Assembly (NCBI GenBank): GCA_947584535.1
Contig: CANPWO010000007.1
Location: 1 to 43,477 of the forward strand
DNA length: 43,477 nt
Origin: an uncultured Clostridia bacterium
GTDB lineage: Bacteria; Bacillota; Clostridia; TANB77; CAG-465
Direction: 5' to 3'
Made by a program: the position numbers and the translations under genes. Shown in pieces: positions 9,579 through 18,035 of this stretch (positions are counted from its first letter, which is position 1; each line of letters opens with the position of its first letter). The notes under the pieces are model-generated. The model saw only the letters and a program-made list of their open reading frames with translations. It made no database searches and was not told where the DNA came from.

Positions 9579-9605
9579 GACAAAAATTGTTTTTTAATAT
9601 ATAAT
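9577..9605 (+). promoter_or_regulatory. Sigma-A promoter of AAA/DUF4143 gene
   Basis: Consensus TTGACA (9577-9582), 17-base spacer, TATAAT (9600-9605); a second TATAAT overlaps at 9606-9611. The start codon at 9625 is close, so the leader is short. Confidence 0.8.
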
Positions 9606-9624
9606 TATAATAGGGTGATTATGT

Positions 9625-10821
9625 ATGTTAAAAAGGGAAAAATATTTAAGTCAAATAAGGGAATTTTATGATAGTGATTTAATAAAAATATTAGTGGGAA
9701 TAAGAAGATGTGGAAAGTCTGTAATTTTAGAACAAATAATGGAAGAAATTATAGAAAAAGGCGTTGAAAAATCACACATTATATATATAAATTTTGAGTT
9801 TATAGATTTTGAAGAACTAACAGATTATAAAAAATTAAATGAGTATATTAAAGATAAAATAAAAGATGATAAGATATATTATCTATTTTTTGATGAAATA
9901 CAAAATGTTGATAACTTTGAAAAAGTAATTAATTCACTTCGTGCTTCTAAAAAAGTAAGTATATTTATTACAGGTTCAAATAGTAGATTGTTATCCGAGG
10001 AATTATCAACTGTACTTTCTGGAAGGTATGTGTCATTTAAAATAAGTCCATTATCATATATAGAGGTATTGAAATTATTAAATGAAAGTAAATCTAGTGA
10101 TGAAATATTTTATGATTATATGAAATGGGGAAGTTTACCTAATAGATTTGAATTTAAAAAAGAGGAATCTATAAAAAATTATTTATATGGTGTATTTGAT
10201 TCTATTATATTAAGAGATGTTGTAGAAAGGTTAAAAATAAGAGATACAGCACTTTTTAATTTGATTTTGCAATATATAATTGATACTATTGGCAGAGAAT
10301 TTTCAGCAGAAAACATAATTAATTTTTTGAGAAATGAAGGAAGAGATGTCTCAACTGTTACAATCTATTCATATATTGATGCACTTTGCAAAGCATTATT
10401 AATAAAAAAAGTATATAGATATGATATACATGGAAAAGCGATATTAAAAACATTAAATAAATATTATGTTACAGACTTAGGAATAGCCCAAATAAAAAAT
10501 AATAAAACAGAAATAGATAAATCATATGCTTTGGAAAACATAGTATTTAATGAATTGCTAATAAAAGGGTATGATGTTTATACAGGAAAAACAAAAAAAG
10601 GTGAAATAGATTTTGTTGCAACTAAACCTGATAAAAAAATATATGTACAAGTAGCTTTTAGTATACCAAATGAAGATACTAAAAAAAGAGAATTTGGAGC
10701 TTATGATTCTATAAAAGATAATTATCCTAAATATGTAATATCTTTAGATAAGATGAACTATGAATATAATGGTATAAAACATGTTAATATAATAGATTTT
10801 TTACTTGATGAGAATTTTTAA
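9625..10821 (+). CDS. AAA ATPase with DUF4143 domain
   Basis: An ATPase of the archaeal-type AAA_14 plus DUF4143 architecture. Walker A is VGIRRCGKSVIL (about residues 24-35) and Walker B YYLFFDEIQNV; a sensor-like FITGSNS follows. The C-terminal half has the DUF4143 helices (YVTDLGIAQI) and ends with a restriction-endonuclease-like strand set (KKGEIDFVA...KIYVQVAF), as is usual for this family. The biological role is unknown; proteins of this type are abundant in gut anaerobes, often as single genes. The 398 aa length is normal. It has its own promoter and paired palindromes. An ATG at 9621 is out of frame with the protein. Confidence 0.88.
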   Translation: MLKREKYLSQIREFYDSDLIKILVGIRRCGKSVILEQIMEEIIEKGVEKSHIIYINFEFIDFEELTDYKKLNEYIKDKIKDDKIYYLFFDEIQNVDNFEKVINSLRASKKVSIFITGSNSRLLSEELSTVLSGRYVSFKISPLSYIEVLKLLNESKSSDEIFYDYMKWGSLPNRFEFKKEESIKNYLYGVFDSIILRDVVERLKIRDTALFNLILQYIIDTIGREFSAENIINFLRNEGRDVSTVTIYSYIDALCKALLIKKVYRYDIHGKAILKTLNKYYVTDLGIAQIKNNKTEIDKSYALENIVFNELLIKGYDVYTGKTKKGEIDFVATKPDKKIYVQVAFSIPNEDTKKREFGAYDSIKDNYPKYVISLDKMNYEYNGIKHVNIIDFLLDENF

Positions 10822-10850
10822 AATAAAATTAGTTTAGGAGTATAAAAAAG

Positions 10851-10879
10851 TTGTAAAAATGTTATAATTGTATTATAAT
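10851..10879 (+). promoter_or_regulatory. Promoter of the BI-1 gene
   Basis: TTGTAA (10851-10856), 17-base spacer, TATAAT (10874-10879), 26 bases before the chosen start codon. Confidence 0.7.
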
Positions 10880-10904
10880 GTATAGTATAGAGGAGGTGCT
10901 TTCT

Positions 10905-11582
10905 ATGCCTGAAGATAATATTGAAAATAGAGCTATAGAAACTCCAACAAATTTATTTACAAAAGTATTTTTATGGATGTTTGCAGGATTGTTTGCAACA
11001 GGCTTAATTTCATATTTTACTTATGCAACAGGTTATGCAGAACAACTAGTATCTAATTTTTCATTTGCTGTAATATTAATAATTGAATTAGTTGTAGTTG
11101 TTATCTTTTCATTACTATTTAAGAAATTATCACCTATGGGTGTTGCTATTTTATTCTTTATTTATGCGGTGGTTAATGGCTTAACATTATCTACAATATA
11201 TTTACTATATGATATGAAATCAATTATTATTGTATTTTTTGTCGCAGCAGCCTTGTTTGGAATATTTGCTTTCGTTGGTGGAGTTCTAAAAAAAGATATA
11301 AGTAAATTTGGAAATATGTTAATATGGGTATTACTTGCTTTAATAGTGATTAGTGTTATAAATATTTTTATTGGTGCAGATATAATAGATACAATAATTG
11401 ACTGGGCAGTCTTAATAGTTTTCTTTGGTATAACTGCTTGGGATGTACAAAAAATAAAAATGATGCAATATGGTTTAAATGTACCTGCCGAAAAAATTCA
11501 CATTTATGGAGCAATGGAGTTATATCTTGATTTTATTAATATATTCTTAAGATTACTAAGTTTATTTGGAAGAGAAAAGTAG
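10905..11582 (+). CDS. BI-1/YccA family membrane protein
   Basis: Bax-inhibitor-1 (TMBIM) type integral membrane protein of 225 aa with seven predicted membrane helices. The motif GITAWDVQKIK near the sixth helix and the final MELYLDFINIFLRLL are signatures of the family. Members are implicated in proton-coupled calcium leak; the bacterial role is otherwise unclear. The start at 10905 is chosen because GAGGAGGTG (10890-10898) sits just before it; an in-frame ATG at 10878 overlaps the -10 box and would lack a ribosome site. Confidence 0.92.
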   Translation: MPEDNIENRAIETPTNLFTKVFLWMFAGLFATGLISYFTYATGYAEQLVSNFSFAVILIIELVVVVIFSLLFKKLSPMGVAILFFIYAVVNGLTLSTIYLLYDMKSIIIVFFVAAALFGIFAFVGGVLKKDISKFGNMLIWVLLALIVISVINIFIGADIIDTIIDWAVLIVFFGITAWDVQKIKMMQYGLNVPAEKIHIYGAMELYLDFINIFLRLLSLFGREK

Positions 11583-11588
11583 TATATA

Positions 11589-11620
11589 AAACCTTGTTAG
11601 ATAAAACTCTAACAGGGTTT
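11589..11620 (+). terminator. Hairpin between the BI-1 and SDR genes
   Basis: A 13-bp stem with one G-U pair (11589-11601 with 11608-11620) and a 6-base loop. The downstream run is TTTAAAATTT rather than a pure T-tract, so it may terminate only part of the transcripts. Confidence 0.6.
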
Positions 11621-11642
11621 AAAATTTAAAGGAGGAGTATTT

Positions 11643-12398
11643 GTGCTAGCGTTAATTACAGGAGCATCTTCTGGAATTGGATATGAAATTGCAAAAGAAC
11701 TAGATAAAAAAGGATATAATATAATTGCAGTTGGAAGAAACAAAGAAAGATTAGAAAAATTAAAAAATGAATGTATAAATGATGTAAATATAGAAGTAAT
11801 AGATTTATCAGATAGAGAAAATGTAGATAAATTAGTTAGTAAGTACAAAGATATTGATATAGATATTTTAGTAAACAGTGCTGGTATAGGTGCAATAGGA
11901 GATTTTAATGAAATAGAACTAAAACAAGAACTTGAAATGATAAATTTAAATATTGTTGCACTGCATATATTAACTAAAGTATTTTTAGATAAAATGATAA
12001 AGAAAGATAAAGGATATATATTAAATATAGCATCTAGTGCTGCATTTTCAAGTGGTCCACTTATGGCTACATATTATGCTACAAAATCATATGTATATAG
12101 GCTTTCTTGTGGTATAAATAAAGAACTTAAAAAGAAGAAAAAAGATGTTACTGTAAGTGTATTATGTCCTGGGCCAGTAGATACAAATTTTAATAATAAC
12201 TTAAATATAAAATATAGTGTAAAGCCTATTAGTGCTAAATATGTTGCAAAATATAGTATTGAAAAATTATTTAAGAAAAAACAAGTTATTATTCCTGGTA
12301 TAAAAAATAAATTGGCAGTATTTTTTAGTAAAATTTTACCTGAAAGTATATTAAGTAGCGTAATATATAATATACAAGCAAAAAAGATGATTAGTTAG
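11643..12398 (+). CDS. Short-chain dehydrogenase/reductase
   Basis: Classical SDR oxidoreductase. NAD(P)-binding motif TGASSGIG (residues 6-13), NSAG at the fourth strand, catalytic Ser in NIASSAAF and the Tyr-x3-Lys pair in YYATKSYVY, followed by CPGPVDTNF. The 251 aa length matches. It starts with GTG at 11643, supported by AAAGGAGGA 5 bases upstream. The long C-terminal tail resembles the DltE/YohF-like SDRs. Substrate cannot be told from sequence. Confidence 0.9.
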   Translation: MLALITGASSGIGYEIAKELDKKGYNIIAVGRNKERLEKLKNECINDVNIEVIDLSDRENVDKLVSKYKDIDIDILVNSAGIGAIGDFNEIELKQELEMINLNIVALHILTKVFLDKMIKKDKGYILNIASSAAFSSGPLMATYYATKSYVYRLSCGINKELKKKKKDVTVSVLCPGPVDTNFNNNLNIKYSVKPISAKYVAKYSIEKLFKKKQVIIPGIKNKLAVFFSKILPESILSSVIYNIQAKKMIS

Positions 12399-12457
12399 AT
12401 TACTAATTGAATAATATTATAACTATTAGAAAATAATATTTATAATGGTGAAAGCAT

Positions 12458-13117
12458 ATGGATAAGAAAAATGAAAAGAAAAAATTTGCTGAAGGCTTTT
12501 GCTTTTATAAATATTTTTGGATATTTATAATTGGCAGTATTATTGGATTTTTGTATGAGGTAATGCTTGAATATGTACATACAGGAAGTGTTTTTAGTAA
12601 ACAAGAATTGATTTTTGGACCGTTTACAATAGTATATGGAATGGGAGCAGTTATATATACAATAGTTGCAAGTAAATTTAAGAATATGACTGTATTGTTT
12701 TTGATAACTGCATTTTTTGGCGGAGTACTTGAATTTTTATATTCTTTTTTTGAAGAAAGATTTTTTGGTACAATTTCATGGGACTATACAGGTTTGATAT
12801 CTAATATAGACGGAAGAACTACTATACTTTATTCAATAGGTTGGGGAATACTTGGGATAATATACATTAAGTGGATATATCCTATACTTTCAAGATTTAT
12901 TGAAAGTATCCCAAGAAAAATTGCAATTCCTATTACTTGGCTTGCTATAATATTTATGGTATTTAATATAGTTATTACTATTTTTTCATCTGTAAGACAA
13001 TATGAAAGGCGAAAAAATATTCCACCTAAAAATAGTATAGATGAGTTCTATGATAAATATTTCCCTGATGAAAAACTAGATAAAATATATGAAAATAGGA
13101 CACCTGTAGATATATAA
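12458..13117 (+). CDS. PF06541-type membrane protein (putative ABC transporter permease family)
   Basis: Polytopic membrane protein of about five helices in the family annotated as putative ABC-transporter type IV (PF06541). Shared motifs are GSIIGFLYEV at the first helix, FGPFTIVYGMGAV, a GGVLEFLYSF segment, the amphipathic W-D-YTGLISNIDGR stretch and SIGWGILG. A paralogue is encoded on the other strand at 19085-19699. Transport has not been shown for the family. The charged C-terminal tail (EFYDKYFPDEKLDKIYEN) faces the cytoplasm in the likely topology. Confidence 0.8.
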   Translation: MDKKNEKKKFAEGFCFYKYFWIFIIGSIIGFLYEVMLEYVHTGSVFSKQELIFGPFTIVYGMGAVIYTIVASKFKNMTVLFLITAFFGGVLEFLYSFFEERFFGTISWDYTGLISNIDGRTTILYSIGWGILGIIYIKWIYPILSRFIESIPRKIAIPITWLAIIFMVFNIVITIFSSVRQYERRKNIPPKNSIDEFYDKYFPDEKLDKIYENRTPVDI

Positions 13118-13119
13118 TC

Positions 13120-13147
13120 TTGACAAAAGAATTCCTTGAAGTATAAT
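13120..13147 (+). promoter_or_regulatory. Promoter of the adenylyltransferase-like gene
   Basis: TTGACA (13120-13125), 16-base spacer and TATAAT (13142-13147), overlapping the very end of the preceding gene's trailer. Confidence 0.7.
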
Positions 13148-13167
13148 TATATAATGAGGAATTAATT

Positions 13168-13692
13168 ATGGAAAATTTTAAATTTAACTGTGGAATTATC
13201 GTTGGTAGATTTTCTCCTATACATATAGGGCATGAACAGTTAATTAATGAAGCATTAAAAGACTGTAAGCAAGTTGTAGTAATTGTTACATCAGATAATA
13301 TTTCTAAAGAAACTTCATATAGTTTAGATTATCGTATACATTTGGTAAATAAAGTATATAGTAATGAGATAAAAAATAACAGAGTAATTGTAGTACCTTT
13401 TGTTTCAAATCAAAAACTAGATACAAGTTATGGAGATAATATACTTAAATTAGTAAAAAATACTGTTCATAAAGAGGCAGATTATATAATATATGGTAGT
13501 GATAAAAATATAGAGAAGTGTTTTAGTAAGGATAAAATAGATAAACTATACTGTAATAAAATAGATAGAAATCTAATACCAATATCAGCTACAATGATTA
13601 GAAAAATGCTAAAAAATAATGATAAGTATAATCTTGAAAAATACTTAAATATATGCGTTTTGGAAGAATATGAAAAATTAAAAAATATATAA
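13168..13692 (+). CDS. NMN adenylyltransferase-like nucleotidyltransferase
   Basis: A HIGH-superfamily nucleotidyltransferase of 174 aa. The phosphate-binding loop is GRFSPIHIGHEQLI (residues 11-24), and the C-terminal ISATMIRKML matches the second motif (ISSTxxR). The layout is that of NadM/NadR-type nicotinamide mononucleotide adenylyltransferases, which join NMN and ATP to form NAD. Pantetheine-phosphate adenylyltransferase is less likely because of the length and the YGSDKNIEKCF region. A promoter precedes it, and its TAA stop begins the inverted repeat that separates it from recN. Confidence 0.82.
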   Translation: MENFKFNCGIIVGRFSPIHIGHEQLINEALKDCKQVVVIVTSDNISKETSYSLDYRIHLVNKVYSNEIKNNRVIVVPFVSNQKLDTSYGDNILKLVKNTVHKEADYIIYGSDKNIEKCFSKDKIDKLYCNKIDRNLIPISATMIRKMLKNNDKYNLEKYLNICVLEEYEKLKNI

Positions 13693-13771
13693 AAAAGAAC
13701 TTTTGTTTAAAAAAGTATTGACATTTGATTTAACTAGTAGTAAAATACAAATATAAACAAAAGTTCTTTTT
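13692..13771 (+). promoter_or_regulatory. recN promoter enclosed in an 18-bp inverted repeat
   Basis: Perfect 18-bp arms (13692-13709 and 13754-13771) enclose a full sigma-A promoter: TTGACA (13718-13723), 17 bases, TAAAAT (13741-13746). As RNA from the upstream gene this folds into a hairpin whose right arm ends in TTTTT, a terminator with a 44-base loop. Transcription starting at the internal promoter begins near the right arm, so recN mRNA would lack the left arm. Confidence 0.7.
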
Positions 13772-13783
13772 GAGGTGATATAT

Positions 13784-15421
13784 ATGATAAGTACATTGCA
13801 TATAAGAAATATTGGGATAATTAAAGATTTAACAATTGATTTTAATAATGGCTTTAATGTTTTAACTGGTGAAACAGGGGCAGGAAAAACTTTAATAATA
13901 AAGTCAATTGATATGATATGTGGAGGCAGATTTTCTAAAGATATGATTAAAAAAGATGAAGAATTTGCTTCTGTTGAAGCTTGTATACATGTATCAAATG
14001 AAGATAAATTATTTTCAGATGAGTATATAGTAGTTTCAAGGCAAGTATATCTAAATGGAAAGAATCTATGTAAAATTGATGGTAGACTTGTAAGTGTATC
14101 TGAACTAAAGAATTTTATTCAGAATGTTATAGATATACATGGACAATATGATAATCAAAGTTTAATGGATAGTAAAACTCATATTGATTTTTTAAATGAT
14201 TTTAGTAAAGATGAAATAAAAGATACATTAACTGAATATAGGAAATTATATGTAGAATATAAAGATATAGAAGAAAAACTTAGTAAAAATTATGTCGATG
14301 ATATAGAAAGACAAAGAAAACTTGATTTATTAAATTACCAATTAAACGAGATTAAAGAAGCAGATTTAAAAGTAGAGGAAGAAGCTATACTAGAAGAAAA
14401 AAAAGAAGCTATGAAAAATTTTGAGAAAATATCTGAATCATTAAATATTACTACTTTTAAACTTGAAAATAACATTTTAGTTGAACTTGAAAATATTATA
14501 AAACCACTTGAAAAAATAGAAAATTTTAATACTTGTTATGGTAGTAGAACTGCCAGTATAAAAAATATGTATTATGAATTACAAGAATATTTAAGTGATT
14601 TTAATAGCTATAAAGAAAATTTAGAATTTGATGAGCAAGAATTTAATTTGACTGAAAAAAGACTTGATTTAATATTTTCCTTAAAAAGAAAATATGGTAG
14701 TACTATTGAAGATATTTTAAAATACCAAGATGAACTGGAAACACAAATTATGGAACTAGAAAATTTAGAAGAGTATAACAATAATTTAAGAAAAAAACTA
14801 GATTTATTAAAAGATGAAATGAAAATATTAGCTGTTAGATTAAATGATATTAGGAAAAAGAATGCTTTTGTTTTAGAAGAAAATATAAATAAACATTTAA
14901 AAGATTTAGAAATGAATATGGCTACTTTTAAAGTTGATATAGAATATAATGAGGATGAAAAATTTAATATTAATGGTTTAAATAAAGTAGAATTCCTTGT
15001 TACAACAAATATAGGTGAGGATTTTAAACCTTTAGTAAAAATTGCATCAGGTGGAGAGATAGCGAGAATAATGCTTGCAATAAAAACTGTATTAAGTGAT
15101 GTAGATAAAGTTTCAACAATAATATTCGATGAAATTGATACAGGTATAAGCGGAAGTGCTGTAAAAGCTGTTGCTGAGAAAATAAAGTGCATTTCTAAAA
15201 ATCATCAGGTTATTGCTATTACACATCAAGCAATTCTTACAGCAAGTGCTGATTATAATTATAAAGTTGTGAAAAATGTAGAAGAAGGAAAAACTACAAC
15301 AAATATATCATTACTTAATGAAAAAGAAATTGTTGAAGAAATTGCTAAAATAGCAACAGGTGCTGTTACTGCAACTGCTTTAAAACACGCACTAGAGTTA
15401 AGAGGAGCAAGAGCAAGTTAG
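13784..15421 (+). CDS. recN: RecN, DNA repair SMC-like ATPase
   Basis: SMC-like protein for double-strand break repair. Walker A GETGAGKTLIIKSID (about residues 32-46), a QYDNQSLMDSK hinge-proximal motif, a long central coiled coil (about 150-380), ABC signature SGGEIARIMLA and Walker B IIFDEIDTGISG. The 545 aa length is normal. The start is set at the ATG at 13784, since GAGGTG (13772-13777) lies 6 bases upstream, whereas the in-frame GTG at 13775 is part of that ribosome site. No arginine repressor gene lies upstream, as it often does in this class. Confidence 0.95.
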   Translation: MISTLHIRNIGIIKDLTIDFNNGFNVLTGETGAGKTLIIKSIDMICGGRFSKDMIKKDEEFASVEACIHVSNEDKLFSDEYIVVSRQVYLNGKNLCKIDGRLVSVSELKNFIQNVIDIHGQYDNQSLMDSKTHIDFLNDFSKDEIKDTLTEYRKLYVEYKDIEEKLSKNYVDDIERQRKLDLLNYQLNEIKEADLKVEEEAILEEKKEAMKNFEKISESLNITTFKLENNILVELENIIKPLEKIENFNTCYGSRTASIKNMYYELQEYLSDFNSYKENLEFDEQEFNLTEKRLDLIFSLKRKYGSTIEDILKYQDELETQIMELENLEEYNNNLRKKLDLLKDEMKILAVRLNDIRKKNAFVLEENINKHLKDLEMNMATFKVDIEYNEDEKFNINGLNKVEFLVTTNIGEDFKPLVKIASGGEIARIMLAIKTVLSDVDKVSTIIFDEIDTGISGSAVKAVAEKIKCISKNHQVIAITHQAILTASADYNYKVVKNVEEGKTTTNISLLNEKEIVEEIAKIATGAVTATALKHALELRGARAS

Positions 15422-15475
15422 TTATGTAAGAGGTGATTTGTAAATTAATTATTTTTTATTTAAAAAAATTAGAAT

Positions 15476-15512
15476 TTATCTGCATATATAATTTAAAAAT
15501 ATATGCAGATAA
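15476..15512. terminator. Hairpin after recN
   Basis: A perfect 14-bp stem (15476-15489 with 15499-15512) and 9-base loop, 54 bases after recN. There is no T-tract after it, so it may be a protein site or RNA-stabilising structure instead of a terminator. The rest of 15422-15674 is AT-rich and shows no gene. Confidence 0.45.
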
Positions 15513-15674
15513 TATAATATATATGCACATATTTATGCAACTGAATAAAGTGAAGTTGTAAGTCTTAAAAATATTAATACTCTTATATACATATGTACCA
15601 AGGCTTTAATAATTTTTAAATATATGATAAAATAAAAATACTATTATAAGAATAAAATATAATGAGGTGAAAAA

Positions 15675-17132
15675 ATGGGTTTATCTAAAATAAATTCAAG
15701 AATAAATTTAGATTATTTAAAAAATGAAAAAGAAAATTTGTATTTTGATAGAAAGAGAGCAAAAATATCTTTGCAAGATTTAGCAAATGAAATTGCTTCT
15801 TTTGCAAATTCTAATGGAGGGCTTATCGCTCTAGGTATAACTGATGATGGGAAAATAGAGGGATTTAATTCATATGGAAACAATAAATTGAACGAATTTC
15901 AAAAAGTTGTAACGAATTATTTAAAGAATACACCAACATATAGAATAGAACTAGTAAATATTCAAAATGAAAAAGGTGAAGAAGATAATATATTACTATT
16001 CCATATTGAACCCGAGCTAAATTACTTAATTAGAAATAATAAAGATGAAGTATATTGTAGACAAGGAGATTCCTCAATAAAATTAAATGCAAGTCAAATA
16101 AGAAGTTTAGAATATGACAGAAAAGAAAGGGATTTTGAAGCTGAAATACTATTAGAATCATCAATAAATGATATTGATGAAGAAGTTATGGAAGTATATA
16201 AAAATAAAATAGATACTGATTTATCAAATGAAGAAGTCTTAAAAGCAAGAGGATTTCTAAGAGAGAAAAATGGTAAATATCACTTGACAAAAGCAGGGAT
16301 GCTTTTATTTGGAAAAAATCCATCTGTTTATCTACCAAGTGCAAGAGTAAGAGTATTAAAGTTTGAAGGAACAGAATTTCAAGTAGGAACAGAAATGAAT
16401 ATAATAAAAGACAGAACATTTGATAAGTGCTTATTTAAAGTATTAGAACAATCTAGAGAGTTTATAAATTCACAATTAAGAGAATTTACTCACTTAAATG
16501 AGGATGGAGTCTTTGAAACTGTTGCAGAATATCCTGAATTTGCATGGTATGAAGGTCTAGTAAATGCAGTATGTCATAGAGATTATTCTAATAGTGGAGA
16601 ATATATAATTGTAAAACTATTTGATGATAGACTAGAAATATTAAGTCCAGGTAAATTAGGTGGATTTGTAACATTAGAAACTATGAAAAATAAAAGATAT
16701 TCTAGAAATCCTCAAATAGCAAGAGTATTAAATGAGTTAGGCATAGTAAGAGAATTAAATGAAGGAGTAAAAAGAATATACAGTGAAATGCAAAAATTTT
16801 ATTTAAAAGATCCCGTATATTCTGAACCGGACAGAAATTCTGTATTATTAATACTAGATAACAATATTGCAGTAAGAGCAAATAGAAAACAAGAAACATT
16901 AAAGAAATCTGATGCGATAAAAGATAAATGGAAATTATTAAACTATGCAGAAAGACAAGTTCTACAAGTTATAAATGATAAAGGAGAAGTGACATCAGAA
17001 GATGTTTCTAAAATTATAAATAGAGGAAAAACAACAGCAGTAAAGTTATTAAATAAACTTATAAATTTAGACTTGATTGTTTGGACAGGAACATCAAAAA
17101 AAGATAGTTACGGAAGGTATAAGATGAGATAA
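15675..17132 (+). CDS. AlbA_2-domain ATP-binding regulator (COG2865 type)
   Basis: A 485-aa protein with an N-terminal Schlafen AlbA_2 domain (about 15-135; FDRKRA, EIASFANSNGG, LGITDDGKIEGF) and a histidine-kinase-like ATP-binding segment (about 290-370; EGLVNAVCHRDYS, LEILSPGKLGG, NPQIARVLNELG). A C-terminal winged helix (about 430-485; GEVTSEDVSKIINRGKTTA) resembles a DNA-binding tail. Such proteins are listed as ATP-dependent transcriptional regulators or helicase-related; the true activity is not settled. Immediately downstream lie two 53-bp repeats with phased heptads that could be its binding sites; that link is inference. Confidence 0.85.
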   Translation: MGLSKINSRINLDYLKNEKENLYFDRKRAKISLQDLANEIASFANSNGGLIALGITDDGKIEGFNSYGNNKLNEFQKVVTNYLKNTPTYRIELVNIQNEKGEEDNILLFHIEPELNYLIRNNKDEVYCRQGDSSIKLNASQIRSLEYDRKERDFEAEILLESSINDIDEEVMEVYKNKIDTDLSNEEVLKARGFLREKNGKYHLTKAGMLLFGKNPSVYLPSARVRVLKFEGTEFQVGTEMNIIKDRTFDKCLFKVLEQSREFINSQLREFTHLNEDGVFETVAEYPEFAWYEGLVNAVCHRDYSNSGEYIIVKLFDDRLEILSPGKLGGFVTLETMKNKRYSRNPQIARVLNELGIVRELNEGVKRIYSEMQKFYLKDPVYSEPDRNSVLLILDNNIAVRANRKQETLKKSDAIKDKWKLLNYAERQVLQVINDKGEVTSEDVSKIINRGKTTAVKLLNKLINLDLIVWTGTSKKDSYGRYKMR

Positions 17133-17144
17133 GTAATTTATCAA

Positions 17145-17308
17145 GAGCTGTTCACATCTGTTCAGAGCTGTTCACTTTTGTTAACACAATTTAGAAAAAT
17201 TTGAAAAAAGTTAATAATTAAAAAATTATTTATATAATTCAGTTTTATATATTTGGAGCTGTTCACATCTGTTCAGAGCTGTTCACTTTTGTTAACACAA
17301 TTTAGAAA
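17145..17308. repeat. Two 53-bp direct repeats, each with four 10-bp-phased heptads
   Basis: Identical 53-bp units lie at 17145-17197 and 17256-17308, 58 bases apart. Within each unit CTGTTCA occurs three times and TTGTTAA once at exact 10-bp steps (17148, 17158, 17168, 17178; 17259, 17269, 17279, 17289). One-turn phasing puts all four on the same helix face, as in iteron or operator arrays. The unit lies in the 293-base gap after the AlbA_2 gene; the rest of that gap shows no gene. Confidence 0.9.
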
Positions 17309-17425
17309 TAAGTGAAATAAAAATATGGTTACATTATTTGAAATAATTAAAGTATTAGAATGATAAATAAATGTGATAATTGTTATTATATAGCATAAAA
17401 ATAGTAAATTGTCAAGGAGGATGTA

Positions 17426-17968
17426 ATGAAAAATAGGTTAAATTTCAAAAAGATAGTTGAAAGTAAAAATCTAGTATCCGAATCAACTTATAATTGTATA
17501 AATAATATATATTCAGAAGAAGAAAAAAGCAATATTTTTGTTGCAGAAATAGATCCAGAATATATGGATGGAGTAAAGTTGTGTAAGTATTATGATATAG
17601 ATATTAAAATGGGAGCAAATTGTTTAATATGTGAATGTAAAAGAGGAGATAATAAAAGTTATGTTGCTTTATTAGTACCAACTGGATATAGATACAATAT
17701 TTCATCAACAGTCAGAAAATATACAAATTCAAGAATTGTATCAGTAGCACCATTAGAATATGTGATAGAAAAAACAAAAATGGAATATGGAAGTATAAAT
17801 CCCATTGGATTGCCAAATGACTGGAAAGTGTTTATTGATCCAAAAGTAATGGAAGTTGATAGAATTATTTGTGGTAGTGGACGAAAAGAATCAAAAATAT
17901 CTTTACCAAGTAAATATTTATTGAAATTAAACAATGCTGAAATCATAGAAAATTTGGCCAAAGAATAA
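17426..17968 (+). CDS. YbaK/ProX-type aminoacyl-tRNA deacylase
   Basis: Trans-editing domain protein (YbaK/EbsC family) that hydrolyses mischarged aminoacyl-tRNA. Family marks are the Lys-containing CECKRGDNKSYVALLVP, the segment MEYGSINPIGLP and the end GSGRKESKISLPSKYLLKL. The 180 aa length fits a stand-alone YbaK domain with a short N-terminal extension. Substrate (for example Cys-tRNA-Pro) cannot be decided from the sequence. AAGGAGG precedes the ATG. Confidence 0.85.
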   Translation: MKNRLNFKKIVESKNLVSESTYNCINNIYSEEEKSNIFVAEIDPEYMDGVKLCKYYDIDIKMGANCLICECKRGDNKSYVALLVPTGYRYNISSTVRKYTNSRIVSVAPLEYVIEKTKMEYGSINPIGLPNDWKVFIDPKVMEVDRIICGSGRKESKISLPSKYLLKLNNAEIIENLAKE

Positions 17969-17991
17969 AATAAAGTAATAAAAATTATGAA

Positions 17992-18027
17992 AAGGTTGCC
18001 TAGAAAATTATGTTCCTAGACAACCTT
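17992..18027. terminator. Terminator between convergent ybaK-like and asd genes
   Basis: A 12-bp stem with one mismatch (17992-18003 with 18016-18027) between convergent genes, 9 bases before the asd stop codon. Both sides are moderately T-rich, so it probably serves both. Confidence 0.65.
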
Positions 18028-18035
18028 AGTTCTTG

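Noticed and set aside
9621-9623. ATG at 9621 as start of a leader peptide
   Set aside because: It overlaps the real start by frame shift and reads only a short way without a ribosome site of its own.
17145-17308. CRISPR array
   Set aside because: Only two 53-bp units with one AT-rich spacer, no cas genes, and internal 10-bp periodicity that CRISPR repeats do not have.
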